Shown: positions 43,226-51,046 of the stretch, piece by piece
Layout: the number at the start of each line of letters is the position of its first letter
Position numbering within the stretch: position 1 is the stretch's first letter
NCBI RefSeq assembly: GCF_002080045.1
Contig: NZ_MUIN01000001.1
Coordinates: 132,930-196,929 of the forward strand
Length of the DNA: 64,000 nucleotides
Direction: 5' to 3'
Source of the DNA: Pseudomonas sp. Bc-h
Lineage (GTDB): Bacteria > Pseudomonadota > Gammaproteobacteria > Pseudomonadales > Pseudomonadaceae
Notes under the pieces: generated by a model
Databases searched by the model: none
Told to the model about the DNA's origin: nothing
The model's input: only the letters and a program-made list of their open reading frames with translations
Translations under genes and position numbers: made by a program

Positions 43226-43589
43226 GCGCGGCTTTACCCTGCTTGAGGTCATGATTGCCCTGGCGGTATTCGCCTTGCTGTCCAGTGCCGTGCTGTCGGC
43301 CTGTCAGTTCGTGCTTGATCAGAGCGGTGGTTTGCGTGAGCGTTTGTTCGCAAGCTGGCTGGCGGACAACCAGCTGACCGAACTGCGGCTGCGGCCTCCA
43401 GGCATTGGCCGTCAGCGTATGGCACGCAGCTTCGCGGGCGAGTCGTGGGTGATTGAGCAGACAGTCGAAGGTGACCGCGACGGCCCTATGCTCAACGTCG
43501 AGCTGCACGTGCTAAGGGGTACCGGCGCGGCAGCCGTTTATCGCACGTCGGGCTGGATCGCCCGGCCGCCAGAGCCCGTGCAGCCATGA
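43215..43589 (+). CDS. gspI: Minor pseudopilin (GspI)
   Basis: A 124-residue prepilin-like protein: short leader MRAERG, then FTLLEVMIALAVFALLSSAV with Glu5. It is a core part of the I-J-K tip complex. It overlaps gspH by 11 bases and gspJ by 4. Confidence 0.92.
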   Translation: MRAERGFTLLEVMIALAVFALLSSAVLSACQFVLDQSGGLRERLFASWLADNQLTELRLRPPGIGRQRMARSFAGESWVIEQTVEGDRDGPMLNVELHVLRGTGAAAVYRTSGWIARPPEPVQP

Positions 43590-44137
43590 GCCGACAGCGC
43601 GGGTTTACCCTGCTGGAGCTGCTCGTCAGTCTGGCGATATTCACGCTGATCGGGCTGGCGAGCTGGCGTCTGTTCGACGGTGTGTTTCGCGTGCAGGAAC
43701 AAGTGCGGCAAGAGGAGCGGAGCCTTCGCACGTTACGGCGGGCCATTGCGATGATCGAGCGTGATGTGCTGCAGATCGTCTCGTCATCGAAAGCGCAACC
43801 GGTGGTGATACGCCAAGGCATCTTGAACCTGCATCGCGGCAACTGGCGCAACCCGCTAGGACACCCACGAGGAGAGCGCCAGGAAGTCAGTTACGTCGTG
43901 GAGCGCGACCGGCTGTGGCGCTACAGTCGCAGTCCGGACCTCTCGACTGTCCAGCGGCAGGCGCTGCTCAGCGAGGTACACAGGCTCGACTGGCGTCTGT
44001 ATGACGCCCGGTCCGGTTGGCGAAAGGACTGGCCGACCGGGCCTGATGCAGGTCGACCACGTGCACTGGAGATGACGTTGTCCGTCGGCGGCTTTGCAGA
44101 GATCCGTCGGGTATTTGTGCTGGCGGATGGCTCATGA
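43586..44137 (+). CDS. gspJ: Minor pseudopilin (GspJ)
   Basis: A 183-residue prepilin-like protein: MSRQRG/FTLLELLVSLAIFTLIGL, then a beta-rich head typical of GspJ (ERDVLQIVSSS, QEVSYVVERDRLWR). Four-base overlaps with gspI and gspK. Confidence 0.93.
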   Translation: MSRQRGFTLLELLVSLAIFTLIGLASWRLFDGVFRVQEQVRQEERSLRTLRRAIAMIERDVLQIVSSSKAQPVVIRQGILNLHRGNWRNPLGHPRGERQEVSYVVERDRLWRYSRSPDLSTVQRQALLSEVHRLDWRLYDARSGWRKDWPTGPDAGRPRALEMTLSVGGFAEIRRVFVLADGS

Positions 44138-44991
44138 CTCATTGCGGCCAGCGCGGTGTCGCGCTGATCAGTGTCTTGCTGATCACCAGCTTGGCCTTGT
44201 TGGTGGTGGCAGGCCTGATGCGCAGCCACCGTCTTGCGCTGCAAGGTACTGCGCAGCAGCTGCAACAGCTGCAGATGCGCCAGGCAGCGCTGACAGCGGA
44301 AAGCCGGGCCGCGCAGCTGTTACAGGCGGCTGATTTACAGGAGGCACGAACGGTCAACTTCTCTCAGGATTGGGCGAACAAGGCTGAGGCTCATGAACTG
44401 CCGGATCTTGAGCTTCAGGTACGGATCGAAGACCTCGGCGGGCGCTTCAACCTGACTCGGCTGGTGGCCACTGACAACGTGGACGAAGTCGCGCAGCAGC
44501 GCTGGGCACGGCTGCTTGAGGCGTTGGGAATTCCACTCATCGATCCGATTGCGTTGAAGGGCATCACCCTGACCGATCCCGCGCAGCTTCAGCGGCTGCC
44601 GGGCGTACGTAAAGAAGACCTGAAGCGTCTGCTGCCATGGGTGGCGGTGTTGCCCTATGAGGCGTCGCTCAACGTCAACACTGCTCCGGCTCCGGTATTG
44701 GCCGCCCTGGAAGGCATGACGCTGTCTAGCGCCAGAGGGCTGGTGAGCCAGCGACCAGCGCAAGGCTACTCCGATACCGAGGCGTTCACCCATGCGCCAG
44801 GCGTTCAGGGCCTGGGAGTCTCGACCCACGGCCTGGGAGTAAGCAGCCGCTGGTTCCGCATCACTGTTGACGTGCACATCGCCGCCACTCGGTTACGCCT
44901 GGTCAGTGATCTGGAGCGCGTTCGCCATACCCGCCGCACGCGAGTGATTCAGCGGCGTATGACATCACCGGCAGAGAGTGCTCATGAATAG
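44134..44991 (+). CDS. gspK: Minor pseudopilin (GspK)
   Basis: A 285-residue protein with leader MTHCGQRG and then VALISVLLITSLALLVV; it lacks Glu5 of the other pseudopilins, as is usual for GspK, the tip subunit. A large alpha-helical insertion with SLNVNTAPAPVL (helix-hairpin-helix-like) is present. It overlaps gspL by eight bases. Confidence 0.93.
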   Translation: MTHCGQRGVALISVLLITSLALLVVAGLMRSHRLALQGTAQQLQQLQMRQAALTAESRAAQLLQAADLQEARTVNFSQDWANKAEAHELPDLELQVRIEDLGGRFNLTRLVATDNVDEVAQQRWARLLEALGIPLIDPIALKGITLTDPAQLQRLPGVRKEDLKRLLPWVAVLPYEASLNVNTAPAPVLAALEGMTLSSARGLVSQRPAQGYSDTEAFTHAPGVQGLGVSTHGLGVSSRWFRITVDVHIAATRLRLVSDLERVRHTRRTRVIQRRMTSPAESAHE

Positions 44992-46093
44992 TTGGCTTTA
45001 TCTCGGCGTCAAAAGCATCCATCACCCAGGCGAGCCATGGGCGGTACAGCATTGGACCAACGATGCCTCCCCGTCGCGGTGCAGCCTGGCCGAGGCAGGA
45101 ACGGCCCTGCAAGGCAGGGCAGTGCAGGTAATCCTGCCCATGGAAATCTGCAGCTGGCTGCGCAGCGCCCCGTGGCCGGGGCGACGCAAGCCTCACGCGC
45201 TGGCGTTGGCATATGCTGTAGAAGAGCAGTTGAGCGAAGACCTCGACGATTTGCATCTGGCGGTGGGAAGCCCTGACCTCGAGCGTCGATTCCCCTTGCT
45301 GGTGATCAGAAAATCGACGCTGCGCATCGTTCTGGATTCATTACGGGCCGCAGGCATTCATGTAACTGGCGTCTGGGCCGATGCAGACCGCTTACCTTCG
45401 GACCGACCCTGCGGCGTGTGGGTGGATGGGCGATGGCTTTTGGGTGGGGCGATCGAGGCGCGTCTGGCGCTGTCTGATCAAGCGTTGAGTGTGCTGCGCC
45501 ATCGCTTGCCTGTTGATACCTGCTGGCGGGATGAACGCTTGCCTGCGCAACCTCCCTGCATACCTTTGCTTTCTGCCGCCAATACCCGATCAATCAATCT
45601 GTTGCAGGGCGATTTCCGGCTGTCGTCGAGCACGTGGCGGTGGCGCTATGGAGTGCTGGCGCTCGTCTGCGTGTTCGCGTTGTCCTGGGGGGCGAGCGTT
45701 TCTCGTGCCCAGTATCTGGAAGCTCTGGCTGGAAAGCTGTACGAGCAAAGTCTGCAGCGGTTTCGAAGTCTTTATCCAGAGCAGACTCGCATCGTTGATC
45801 TGCCAGCACAGCTCAAGGCGTTACAGGCTGGCGCCTCTGAAAAGCAGGGGCCGATGACTTCGCTGCTCAAGGTTGTGGCGCAGGTCATCGCGGCCAGCGG
45901 TGCTCAGGTACGCAGGATTGAGTTCAATGCGACCGAAGGCTGGAAAATGGCGATCACGGCGGGGAGTTTCAACGAACTGGAGCGCTTGCGTGAGCGAGGT
46001 GCCCAGAGCGGGTTGCCGCTGCGGCTCGACAGCGCGAGCAAAAGCCGGGATGGCATAAACGCGATGCTCATCATCGAGGCGCCAGGCAAATGA
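44984..46093 (+). CDS. gspL: Type II secretion assembly protein (GspL)
   Basis: A 369-residue bitopic protein: N-terminal actin-like cytoplasmic domain that recruits GspE, one membrane helix near residues 220-240 (YGVLALVCVFALSWGA), and a periplasmic ferredoxin-like domain (about 290-365) that pairs with GspM. The ATG at 44984 was chosen over GTG 44978. Four-base overlap with gspM. Confidence 0.9.
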   Translation: MNSWLYLGVKSIHHPGEPWAVQHWTNDASPSRCSLAEAGTALQGRAVQVILPMEICSWLRSAPWPGRRKPHALALAYAVEEQLSEDLDDLHLAVGSPDLERRFPLLVIRKSTLRIVLDSLRAAGIHVTGVWADADRLPSDRPCGVWVDGRWLLGGAIEARLALSDQALSVLRHRLPVDTCWRDERLPAQPPCIPLLSAANTRSINLLQGDFRLSSSTWRWRYGVLALVCVFALSWGASVSRAQYLEALAGKLYEQSLQRFRSLYPEQTRIVDLPAQLKALQAGASEKQGPMTSLLKVVAQVIAASGAQVRRIEFNATEGWKMAITAGSFNELERLRERGAQSGLPLRLDSASKSRDGINAMLIIEAPGK

Positions 46094-46548
46094 TCGGATT
46101 CAGAGTATTGCCCTCGATGGCTGAGCGCTGGCGACAACTTGGTGGGCGGGAGCGAGCGATGTTGGCGCTGCTTGGCGTTTTCCTGTTGGTCGCGACGTCG
46201 ATCAAAGGCGTCTGGCAGCCGACGCAGCAACGCCTGGAGCGCGCCGAGCGTACCTATCAGCAACGTCTGGCGCTGGCGTTTGACATGCAGAAGGCCCGAC
46301 CCATCCGGCAATCGCAATCCAGTCAGCCATGGTCAAGCCACCTAAGTGAAAGTGTGGCCGCTGCCGGGCTCGAGTTGTTGCAACTGGACAAGGATCCACG
46401 CAGTTTGCGTGCAGCCATCAGTGGCGACGGGCGTGTGTTGCTTGACTGGCTGATCAAGACGGAACGCGATGGCGCCCGTATGCAGTCAATGGTGCTGGAG
46501 CGACAGGATGACCAGTTGCGCGCCAGCGTGGTCTGGATGCTCGATTGA
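46090..46548 (+). CDS. gspM: Type II secretion assembly protein (GspM)
   Basis: A 152-residue bitopic protein: short cytoplasmic tail, helix around residues 23-40 (AMLALLGVFLLVATSI), coiled coil, then a periplasmic ferredoxin-like domain. It is the last gene of the cluster. No gspN and no prepilin peptidase follow, so the pseudopilins must be processed by an enzyme encoded elsewhere, probably PilD. It is convergent with the MFS gene across seven bases. Confidence 0.9.
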   Translation: MIGFRVLPSMAERWRQLGGRERAMLALLGVFLLVATSIKGVWQPTQQRLERAERTYQQRLALAFDMQKARPIRQSQSSQPWSSHLSESVAAAGLELLQLDKDPRSLRAAISGDGRVLLDWLIKTERDGARMQSMVLERQDDQLRASVVWMLD

Positions 46549-46555
46549 CTGGCAG

Positions 46556-47824
46556 TCAAACCTGCACATTCACCGCCAACGGCGGGACCTTCGCCAGTTT
46601 GCGCGCAGCGGCCAGTGCGATCAGCAGCAGGATGGCGATGAATACGCCGATGCCGTTCCAGCCGCCGTAGTGCCAGAACATGCCGCCCCCGGTGCCGGCG
46701 ATGCTGGAGCCGACGTAGTAGCTGAACAGGTACAGCGATGAGGCCTGGCCCTTGGCCTTGATGGCGCGGCGGCCGATCCAGCTGCTGGCAACCGAGTGGG
46801 CGCCGAAGAAACCGAACGTGAAGAGCAGTACACCGATGACTACCACTGCCAGCGGGGTGAACATGGTCAGGGCGAGGCCGGCCAGCATCAGCACGATCAC
46901 GGCCCACAGCACGTTGCGGCGCCCCAGCTTGTCGGCCAGCGCGCCGATCTTCGCTGAGCTGTAGATCCCTGACAGATAGACCACCGAGAACAGTCCGACC
47001 ACGGCCTGGCTCAGGTTGTAGGGATCGGCGAGCAGGCGATAGCCGATGTAGTTGAACAGGGTCACGAAGGCGCCCATCAGCAGGAAGCCTTCAAGGAACA
47101 ATAGCGGAAGACCGGCGTCACGGAACTGCAGAACAAAACCGTCCAACAGGCTTCGGGCATTGAGAGGACGAGCGCGGAAATTGCGCGACGGCGGCAGGAT
47201 TTTCCAGAAAACGCAGGCGGCTGCGAGGGCGATCAGTCCCATGATCGACAGCGCGGTGTGCCAAGTGACGTAATCGCTCAACACGCCCGTGATCAACCGG
47301 CCGCTCATGCCGCCGATTGCGTTGCCACCGATATACAAACCCATGGCCAGGCCAATGTGCTGAGGGTGGATCTCTTCGCTCAGATAGGTCATCGCCACTG
47401 CTGCCAGACCGCTCAGCGAAAGTCCCACGAACGCACGGGTCACCAGCACGCCTTCCCAGCTCGGCATGAAGGCGCTGGCAACGGTAAAAAGGGCTGCGGA
47501 GAACAGCGAAAACACCATCACCGACTTGCGCCCGAGACGATCGGAGATGGGGCCGGTGATCAGCAGGCCAATGGCGAGCATCGCGGTGGAAACCGAGAGG
47601 ATCAGACTGCTTTGTGCCGCGTTGATGGAAAACTCCCGGGACAGCACGGGCATCATCGGTTGTACGCAATAGAGCAGGGCAAAGGTGGCGAAGCCTCCAG
47701 AGAACAACGCGAGGACAGTGCGAATAAAAGCGGGGGTGTCTTTCTCGATGTAGGAATCGCCCAGCGGGATGGCGGCTTCGATCATTTCAGACTCGGACGC
47801 GGCGGGGGATGCAGCAGTATTCAC
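46556..47824 (-). CDS. MFS transporter, YnfM-like drug/metabolite exporter
   Basis: A 422-residue major facilitator with about twelve membrane helices and the A-motif GPISDRLGRKSVM between helices 2 and 3, repeated in degenerate form as GALADKLGRRNVLW. The start GTG (protein start MNTAASPAASESE) follows GAGG at six bases; the frame is open further upstream. It stands divergent to a LysR gene, as E. coli ynfM does to ynfL. The substrate is unknown. Confidence 0.85.
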   Translation of the reverse strand: MNTAASPAASESEMIEAAIPLGDSYIEKDTPAFIRTVLALFSGGFATFALLYCVQPMMPVLSREFSINAAQSSLILSVSTAMLAIGLLITGPISDRLGRKSVMVFSLFSAALFTVASAFMPSWEGVLVTRAFVGLSLSGLAAVAMTYLSEEIHPQHIGLAMGLYIGGNAIGGMSGRLITGVLSDYVTWHTALSIMGLIALAAACVFWKILPPSRNFRARPLNARSLLDGFVLQFRDAGLPLLFLEGFLLMGAFVTLFNYIGYRLLADPYNLSQAVVGLFSVVYLSGIYSSAKIGALADKLGRRNVLWAVIVLMLAGLALTMFTPLAVVVIGVLLFTFGFFGAHSVASSWIGRRAIKAKGQASSLYLFSYYVGSSIAGTGGGMFWHYGGWNGIGVFIAILLLIALAAARKLAKVPPLAVNVQV

Positions 47825-47911
47825 GGTGGACCTCGGAGGAGCGGGGCGACTATGTGAAAAAGAATATAGCTGGCTAACGATTCTTTCCAATATATTGTTC
47901 GACCTGTTTGA

Positions 47912-47927
47912 TAGGTTTAACGACCTA
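47912..47927. promoter_or_regulatory. TAGGT-N6-ACCTA palindrome in the MFS/LysR gap
   Basis: A five-base inverted repeat with six-base spacer lies 11 bases before the LysR ATG. It could be an autoregulatory LysR site. The same 114-base gap must hold the divergent promoters. Confidence 0.3.
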
Positions 47928-47938
47928 ATGGAAAAGTC

Positions 47939-48829
47939 ATGGAATTACGCCACTTGCGTTACTTCATCGCCGTCGCCGAAGAACTGCATTTCGGACGCGC
48001 CGCCGAGTCACTGGGCATTTCCCAACCGCCGCTGAGCCAACAGATTCAGGCGCTGGAACAAGAGCTCGGCGCGCGCCTTTTCGAACGCACCAACCGACGA
48101 GTGGAACTGAGCGAGGCCGGCAGACTGTTCCTTGACGAAGCACGTCTGGTTTTGGCTCAAGTCGAAAAAGCGTCCGACGTGGCTCGTCGTGCCCAATTAG
48201 GCGAGTTGGGGGAATTGAAGATCGGTTTCACGGCTTCGGCACCGTTTACCTCCAGTATCCCGCAGGCGATTTTTGCTTTTCGTCAGCGTTACCCAGCGGT
48301 ACATCTCGCCCTTCAGGAAATGAGCAGCAAGGAGGTTGCCGAGCGCCTGGAAGAAGAGTCGATGCAGGTCGGCATCATGCGTCCGCTGCCACTGCCGGAT
48401 TCATTGGTGGCTGTAGAGTTGCTGCGCGAGCCGTTGGTCGCCGTCCTTCGTTCCGATCACCCGCTGGCGACAGGAAGCGAACAGGGGATGTACCTGAAGG
48501 AGTTGGCCACCGAGCCGTTCGTGTTTTTCCCTCGGACTTACGGCAGCGGTTTGTATGCGCAGTTGCTGAACCTGGCGCGGGAGGCCGGATTCAGCCCGAT
48601 GTTCACTCAGGAGGCAGGCGAGGCGATGACCATCATCGGCCTGGTGGCGGCGGGCTTGGGAGTGACGGTGCTTCCGGCTTCGTACCAACGCATGCGGATC
48701 GACGGCGTGGTGTATCGAACGCTGCTCGATCCCGAAGCCACTTCCGCGGTGTGGCTGGTGCAACGCAAGGACCAGAAATCGCCCATGGCCAAGGCATTCG
48801 TTGAGCTGGTGACGCGCAAGGCAGGTTAA
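47939..48829 (+). CDS. LysR-family transcriptional regulator
   Basis: A 296-residue LysR regulator: N-terminal winged helix (MELRHLRYFIAVAEELHFGRAA..., residues 1-60), linker helix and a two-lobed substrate-binding domain from about residue 90. It is divergently transcribed from the MFS exporter, which it most likely controls in response to an unknown ligand. Confidence 0.9.
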   Translation: MELRHLRYFIAVAEELHFGRAAESLGISQPPLSQQIQALEQELGARLFERTNRRVELSEAGRLFLDEARLVLAQVEKASDVARRAQLGELGELKIGFTASAPFTSSIPQAIFAFRQRYPAVHLALQEMSSKEVAERLEEESMQVGIMRPLPLPDSLVAVELLREPLVAVLRSDHPLATGSEQGMYLKELATEPFVFFPRTYGSGLYAQLLNLAREAGFSPMFTQEAGEAMTIIGLVAAGLGVTVLPASYQRMRIDGVVYRTLLDPEATSAVWLVQRKDQKSPMAKAFVELVTRKAG

Positions 48830-48843
48830 CCCTGTAAAGCCTG

Positions 48844-49263
48844 TCAGCTCATTGTCTTTCGCGGGTAACTATAGGCTAAGTGAACCAGAAGGGCGAAGTG
48901 CCAGACAATTGGGACGATAAAACTCAGAACGTGGAATATCCCATAAATCGAAACATATAAATTTGAAAGTGATAGTCCGAGAGCGGGCAGATAAGCGAAT
49001 AACCAAGGACGCTTGGCCAGGTTGCGAGATGGACTGCTGGTTTTGAGCCAAAAGTACATAGCGGTGATTGTGATGGTTACAAGGCTGGCGAAGGTCGGTG
49101 CCAGATTAAAAATAACGAATCTTGAATACTCCAAGGCTGCTTCGCCGACATCATAGTCTTGGTGCCCGGTGGTGCGCAGTAGCACTGGTGACCATAAAGA
49201 TAACCAGCCGCCCACGATTAAAAAGCCGTTGATGAAAAGATGGCTTTGTAGGCGATTTTTCAT
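48844..49263 (-). CDS. Probable immunity protein of the M-type bacteriocin
   Basis: A 139-residue, very hydrophobic protein with about four membrane helices (near residues 9-29, 49-72, 86-106 and 110-130). It has no recognisable enzyme motif. It lies 65 bases downstream of the colicin M-like gene, on the same strand, with a good GAGGGAG ribosome site. Immunity to M-type pyocins is known to be given by small four-helix inner-membrane proteins (PmiA type), so immunity is inferred from topology and position. Base composition is AT-richer than the flanks, as for its partner. Confidence 0.72.
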   Translation of the reverse strand: MKNRLQSHLFINGFLIVGGWLSLWSPVLLRTTGHQDYDVGEAALEYSRFVIFNLAPTFASLVTITITAMYFWLKTSSPSRNLAKRPWLFAYLPALGLSLSNLYVSIYGIFHVLSFIVPIVWHFALLVHLAYSYPRKTMS

Positions 49264-49295
49264 TGATACTCCCTCCCGCAGCTTCCGTTAAAGTT

Positions 49296-49323
49296 GCGCC
49301 CCCCCTGGCAGGCAGAAGGGCGC
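49296..49323. other. Hairpin between bacteriocin and immunity genes
   Basis: GCGCCC ... GGGCGC with an inner CCTG/CAGG pairing. There is no T-tract. It could attenuate or stabilise the two-gene transcript. Confidence 0.35.
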
Positions 49324-49328
49324 GATAC

Positions 49329-50153
49329 TCACTGTGAATAATGTAGAGGAAGCGATCCTGAAATAACGATTTCGTACGGTTTTGACTGCTCGCTATCCAT
49401 TATTGCTCTTAATACGGTAGTTGAGGTTTCCGCAAGCCAGGATCTATGGCTTGACGCATCTGCATCATATATATCGTGATAAGCCCTTGCCTCCCCTGTA
49501 AATGTGAAGTGTTTAGAGTCCGACTTGCGAACAACTCCACTGATTTTCAAGGTAATATTCCCTAGATATGCCCCGGCTATGGATGAGTCTGCACCTGAAT
49601 TATATCCTACCTTCTCTAGAAATATGGGGGAGCTGCCGATATGAGCGTTTTCGAGCAAGCTCCGTAGCGTAGGGATATTATTGGGCGTTGGATTAATACC
49701 GATCTTTTCTATTTTTACGTGCAGTGGTGTACCTTCACCAGAGATTGCATGAGCCAAAGCTTTCAGTGGGGAAAAAATATCTCCCGAAACCTCTTTCTGA
49801 TTTTTATCAATGGAGGCGCTTTGAACACTCGCTTTGTTTAACCCTTTTAGCCATGCATCGGATTTAGTGGCGTTCGGATGAAGACACATATACTGGTCGG
49901 CGTAATGCGCCGCAGTCAAGTCCTCTTTGAGCGGGCCATCGAAGGTTGGATATTGAGCCCGTGCCATGAGTAAGTCGTTTATTGCTGCTCGCCAATTACC
50001 ATTTAAGTAATTTCCTGACCGCCGGATGGCGGCTGAACCCCGGACTACGTGGGGTGGGAAGGGTGGTCCAGCGCTAGGGCCTTTATTCCCGGGACGGCGA
50101 TGGGGCGCGGTGGCATTAATGGAGGTCGGTGGAAGGTTAATAGTATTTTGCAT
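49329..50153 (-). CDS. Colicin M-type bacteriocin (lipid II-degrading)
   Basis: A 274-residue protein with a Pro-rich, probably disordered N-terminus (residues 1-40), a helical central part and a C-terminal catalytic domain. Residues 227-237, DIYDADASSHR, reproduce the colicin M signature D-x-Y-D-x5-H-R: Asp227, Tyr229, Asp230, His236 and Arg237. This family cleaves undecaprenyl-pyrophosphate-linked peptidoglycan precursors in the periplasm of rivals. Size and layout resemble syringacin M and the M-type pyocins. There is no signal peptide and no lysis gene. The ATG is preceded by AAGGAA. AT-richer than the surroundings, suggesting horizontal gain. Confidence 0.88.
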   Translation of the reverse strand: MQNTINLPPTSINATAPHRRPGNKGPSAGPPFPPHVVRGSAAIRRSGNYLNGNWRAAINDLLMARAQYPTFDGPLKEDLTAAHYADQYMCLHPNATKSDAWLKGLNKASVQSASIDKNQKEVSGDIFSPLKALAHAISGEGTPLHVKIEKIGINPTPNNIPTLRSLLENAHIGSSPIFLEKVGYNSGADSSIAGAYLGNITLKISGVVRKSDSKHFTFTGEARAYHDIYDADASSHRSWLAETSTTVLRAIMDSEQSKPYEIVISGSLPLHYSQ

Positions 50154-50436
50154 TGCGAATTTCCTTATCTAAGTTTCCTGTTTTTAGCAGCTGTTTGCTG
50201 TGAAGTCAGGAAAGCAAATGCTCGGCGAGGTCGCAATGCCGGTTCCTGTGAAAGGGACATATCCTACAAGAATGTCGGAAGTTGTATTGCTCGACGTATG
50301 AATTGCTTGTTCAGGTGGAAGGTGAATGCTTTGCGGCGGCCTTTGCTTTTCTTGATCGTCTCTAGCCGGCCCCTATACAGAAGTTGTAACTAGGGAGGCA
50401 GAGGGTGTTCTGTACTGCGGCGAATACTAATTTATG

Positions 50437-50525
50437 CGTGGAAACGCTTGCTCGCGAATGCGGTGGTTCAGCCATTATTGTGGTGACTGGCTGAATGCAT
50501 TCGCGAGCAAGCTCCCTCTCACAAG
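50437..50525. repeat. REP palindrome, GGGAGCTTGCTCGCGA family
   Basis: GTGGAAACGCTTGCTCGCGA and TCGCGAGCAAGCTCCCTCTC flank an inner stem GCGGTGGTTCAGCC/GGCTGAATGC. It occupies part of the 414-base gap 50154-50567. The rest of the gap should hold the bacteriocin promoter on the minus strand; no LexA-type CTGT-N8-ACAG box was found. Confidence 0.75.
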
Positions 50526-50567
50526 GATCGTGAGGCACCAACAGAGGTGGGTGTCAGCTTGGGAAAA

Positions 50568-51014
50568 TCACTGCACCTTAGCCAGATCGCCCTTCAGCGC
50601 AACACCCGCTATCACAGCACCCGCATGGCACTCGTAGGTGGCTGGATCCTTACGCTCGATTTTCTTGTAGTAGCTGGCGATGTTGACCACGGCGTTGGCG
50701 CCCGCGCCTTTCGCGGCTTCGTTCAACTGCAGGATGGCTGACTGCAAGGCCCATTCGCAGGCATCGTTATCAGACTTGTTGAAGGCGTTGGTCTTCTTGT
50801 TGGTCACCGCGTTTGGCGACAGCACGGAAACCTTGCCCTTGGGTTGCACGCCCGCCAGATAGAACTTCACTGAGCCATCCAGCTTCTTCTCCTGAAGCAT
50901 CTGTGCAACGACCTTGTCGAACGGCAGGTACAGCGCGGTATCACGCGCCTGGCTGATGCCCGGCAAAGTGCCCAAAACGATTGCGGCCGCGGCGGCCAAC
51001 ACTTTCAGCTTCAT
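50568..51014 (-). CDS. Small secreted protein at the end of the aryl polyene operon
   Basis: A 148-residue protein with a clear signal peptide (MKLKVLAAAAAIVLGTLPGISQA, cut before residue 24) and a compact domain containing NKKTNAFNKSDNDACEWAL, GANAVVNIASYYKK and a Cys pair (one in DACEW, one in YECHAG) that could form a disulfide. Homologues in pseudomonads are often labelled excinuclease ATPase subunit, which nothing in the sequence supports: there is no P-loop and it is exported. The GANAVVNI segment resembles YbjQ-type folds. It starts 32 bases after the terminal ketosynthase with AGGAG upstream, so it belongs to the operon. Function unknown. Confidence 0.75.
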   Translation of the reverse strand: MKLKVLAAAAAIVLGTLPGISQARDTALYLPFDKVVAQMLQEKKLDGSVKFYLAGVQPKGKVSVLSPNAVTNKKTNAFNKSDNDACEWALQSAILQLNEAAKGAGANAVVNIASYYKKIERKDPATYECHAGAVIAGVALKGDLAKVQ

Positions 51015-51046
51015 GGTTTCGCTCCTTGAGGTTTCTACGGTATCGA

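Noticed and set aside
50049..50393. A 114-codon plus-strand frame overlapping the bacteriocin start
   Set aside because: No ribosome site, no domain, and it is antisense to the well-supported bacteriocin gene.
50154..50440. A LexA (SOS) box upstream of the bacteriocin
   Set aside because: Half-sites such as CTGT or ACAG occur, but none with the CTGT-N8-ACAG spacing; SOS control cannot be claimed.
50568..51014. Annotation as an excinuclease subunit
   Set aside because: The protein is only 148 residues, has a signal peptide and lacks any ATPase motif.
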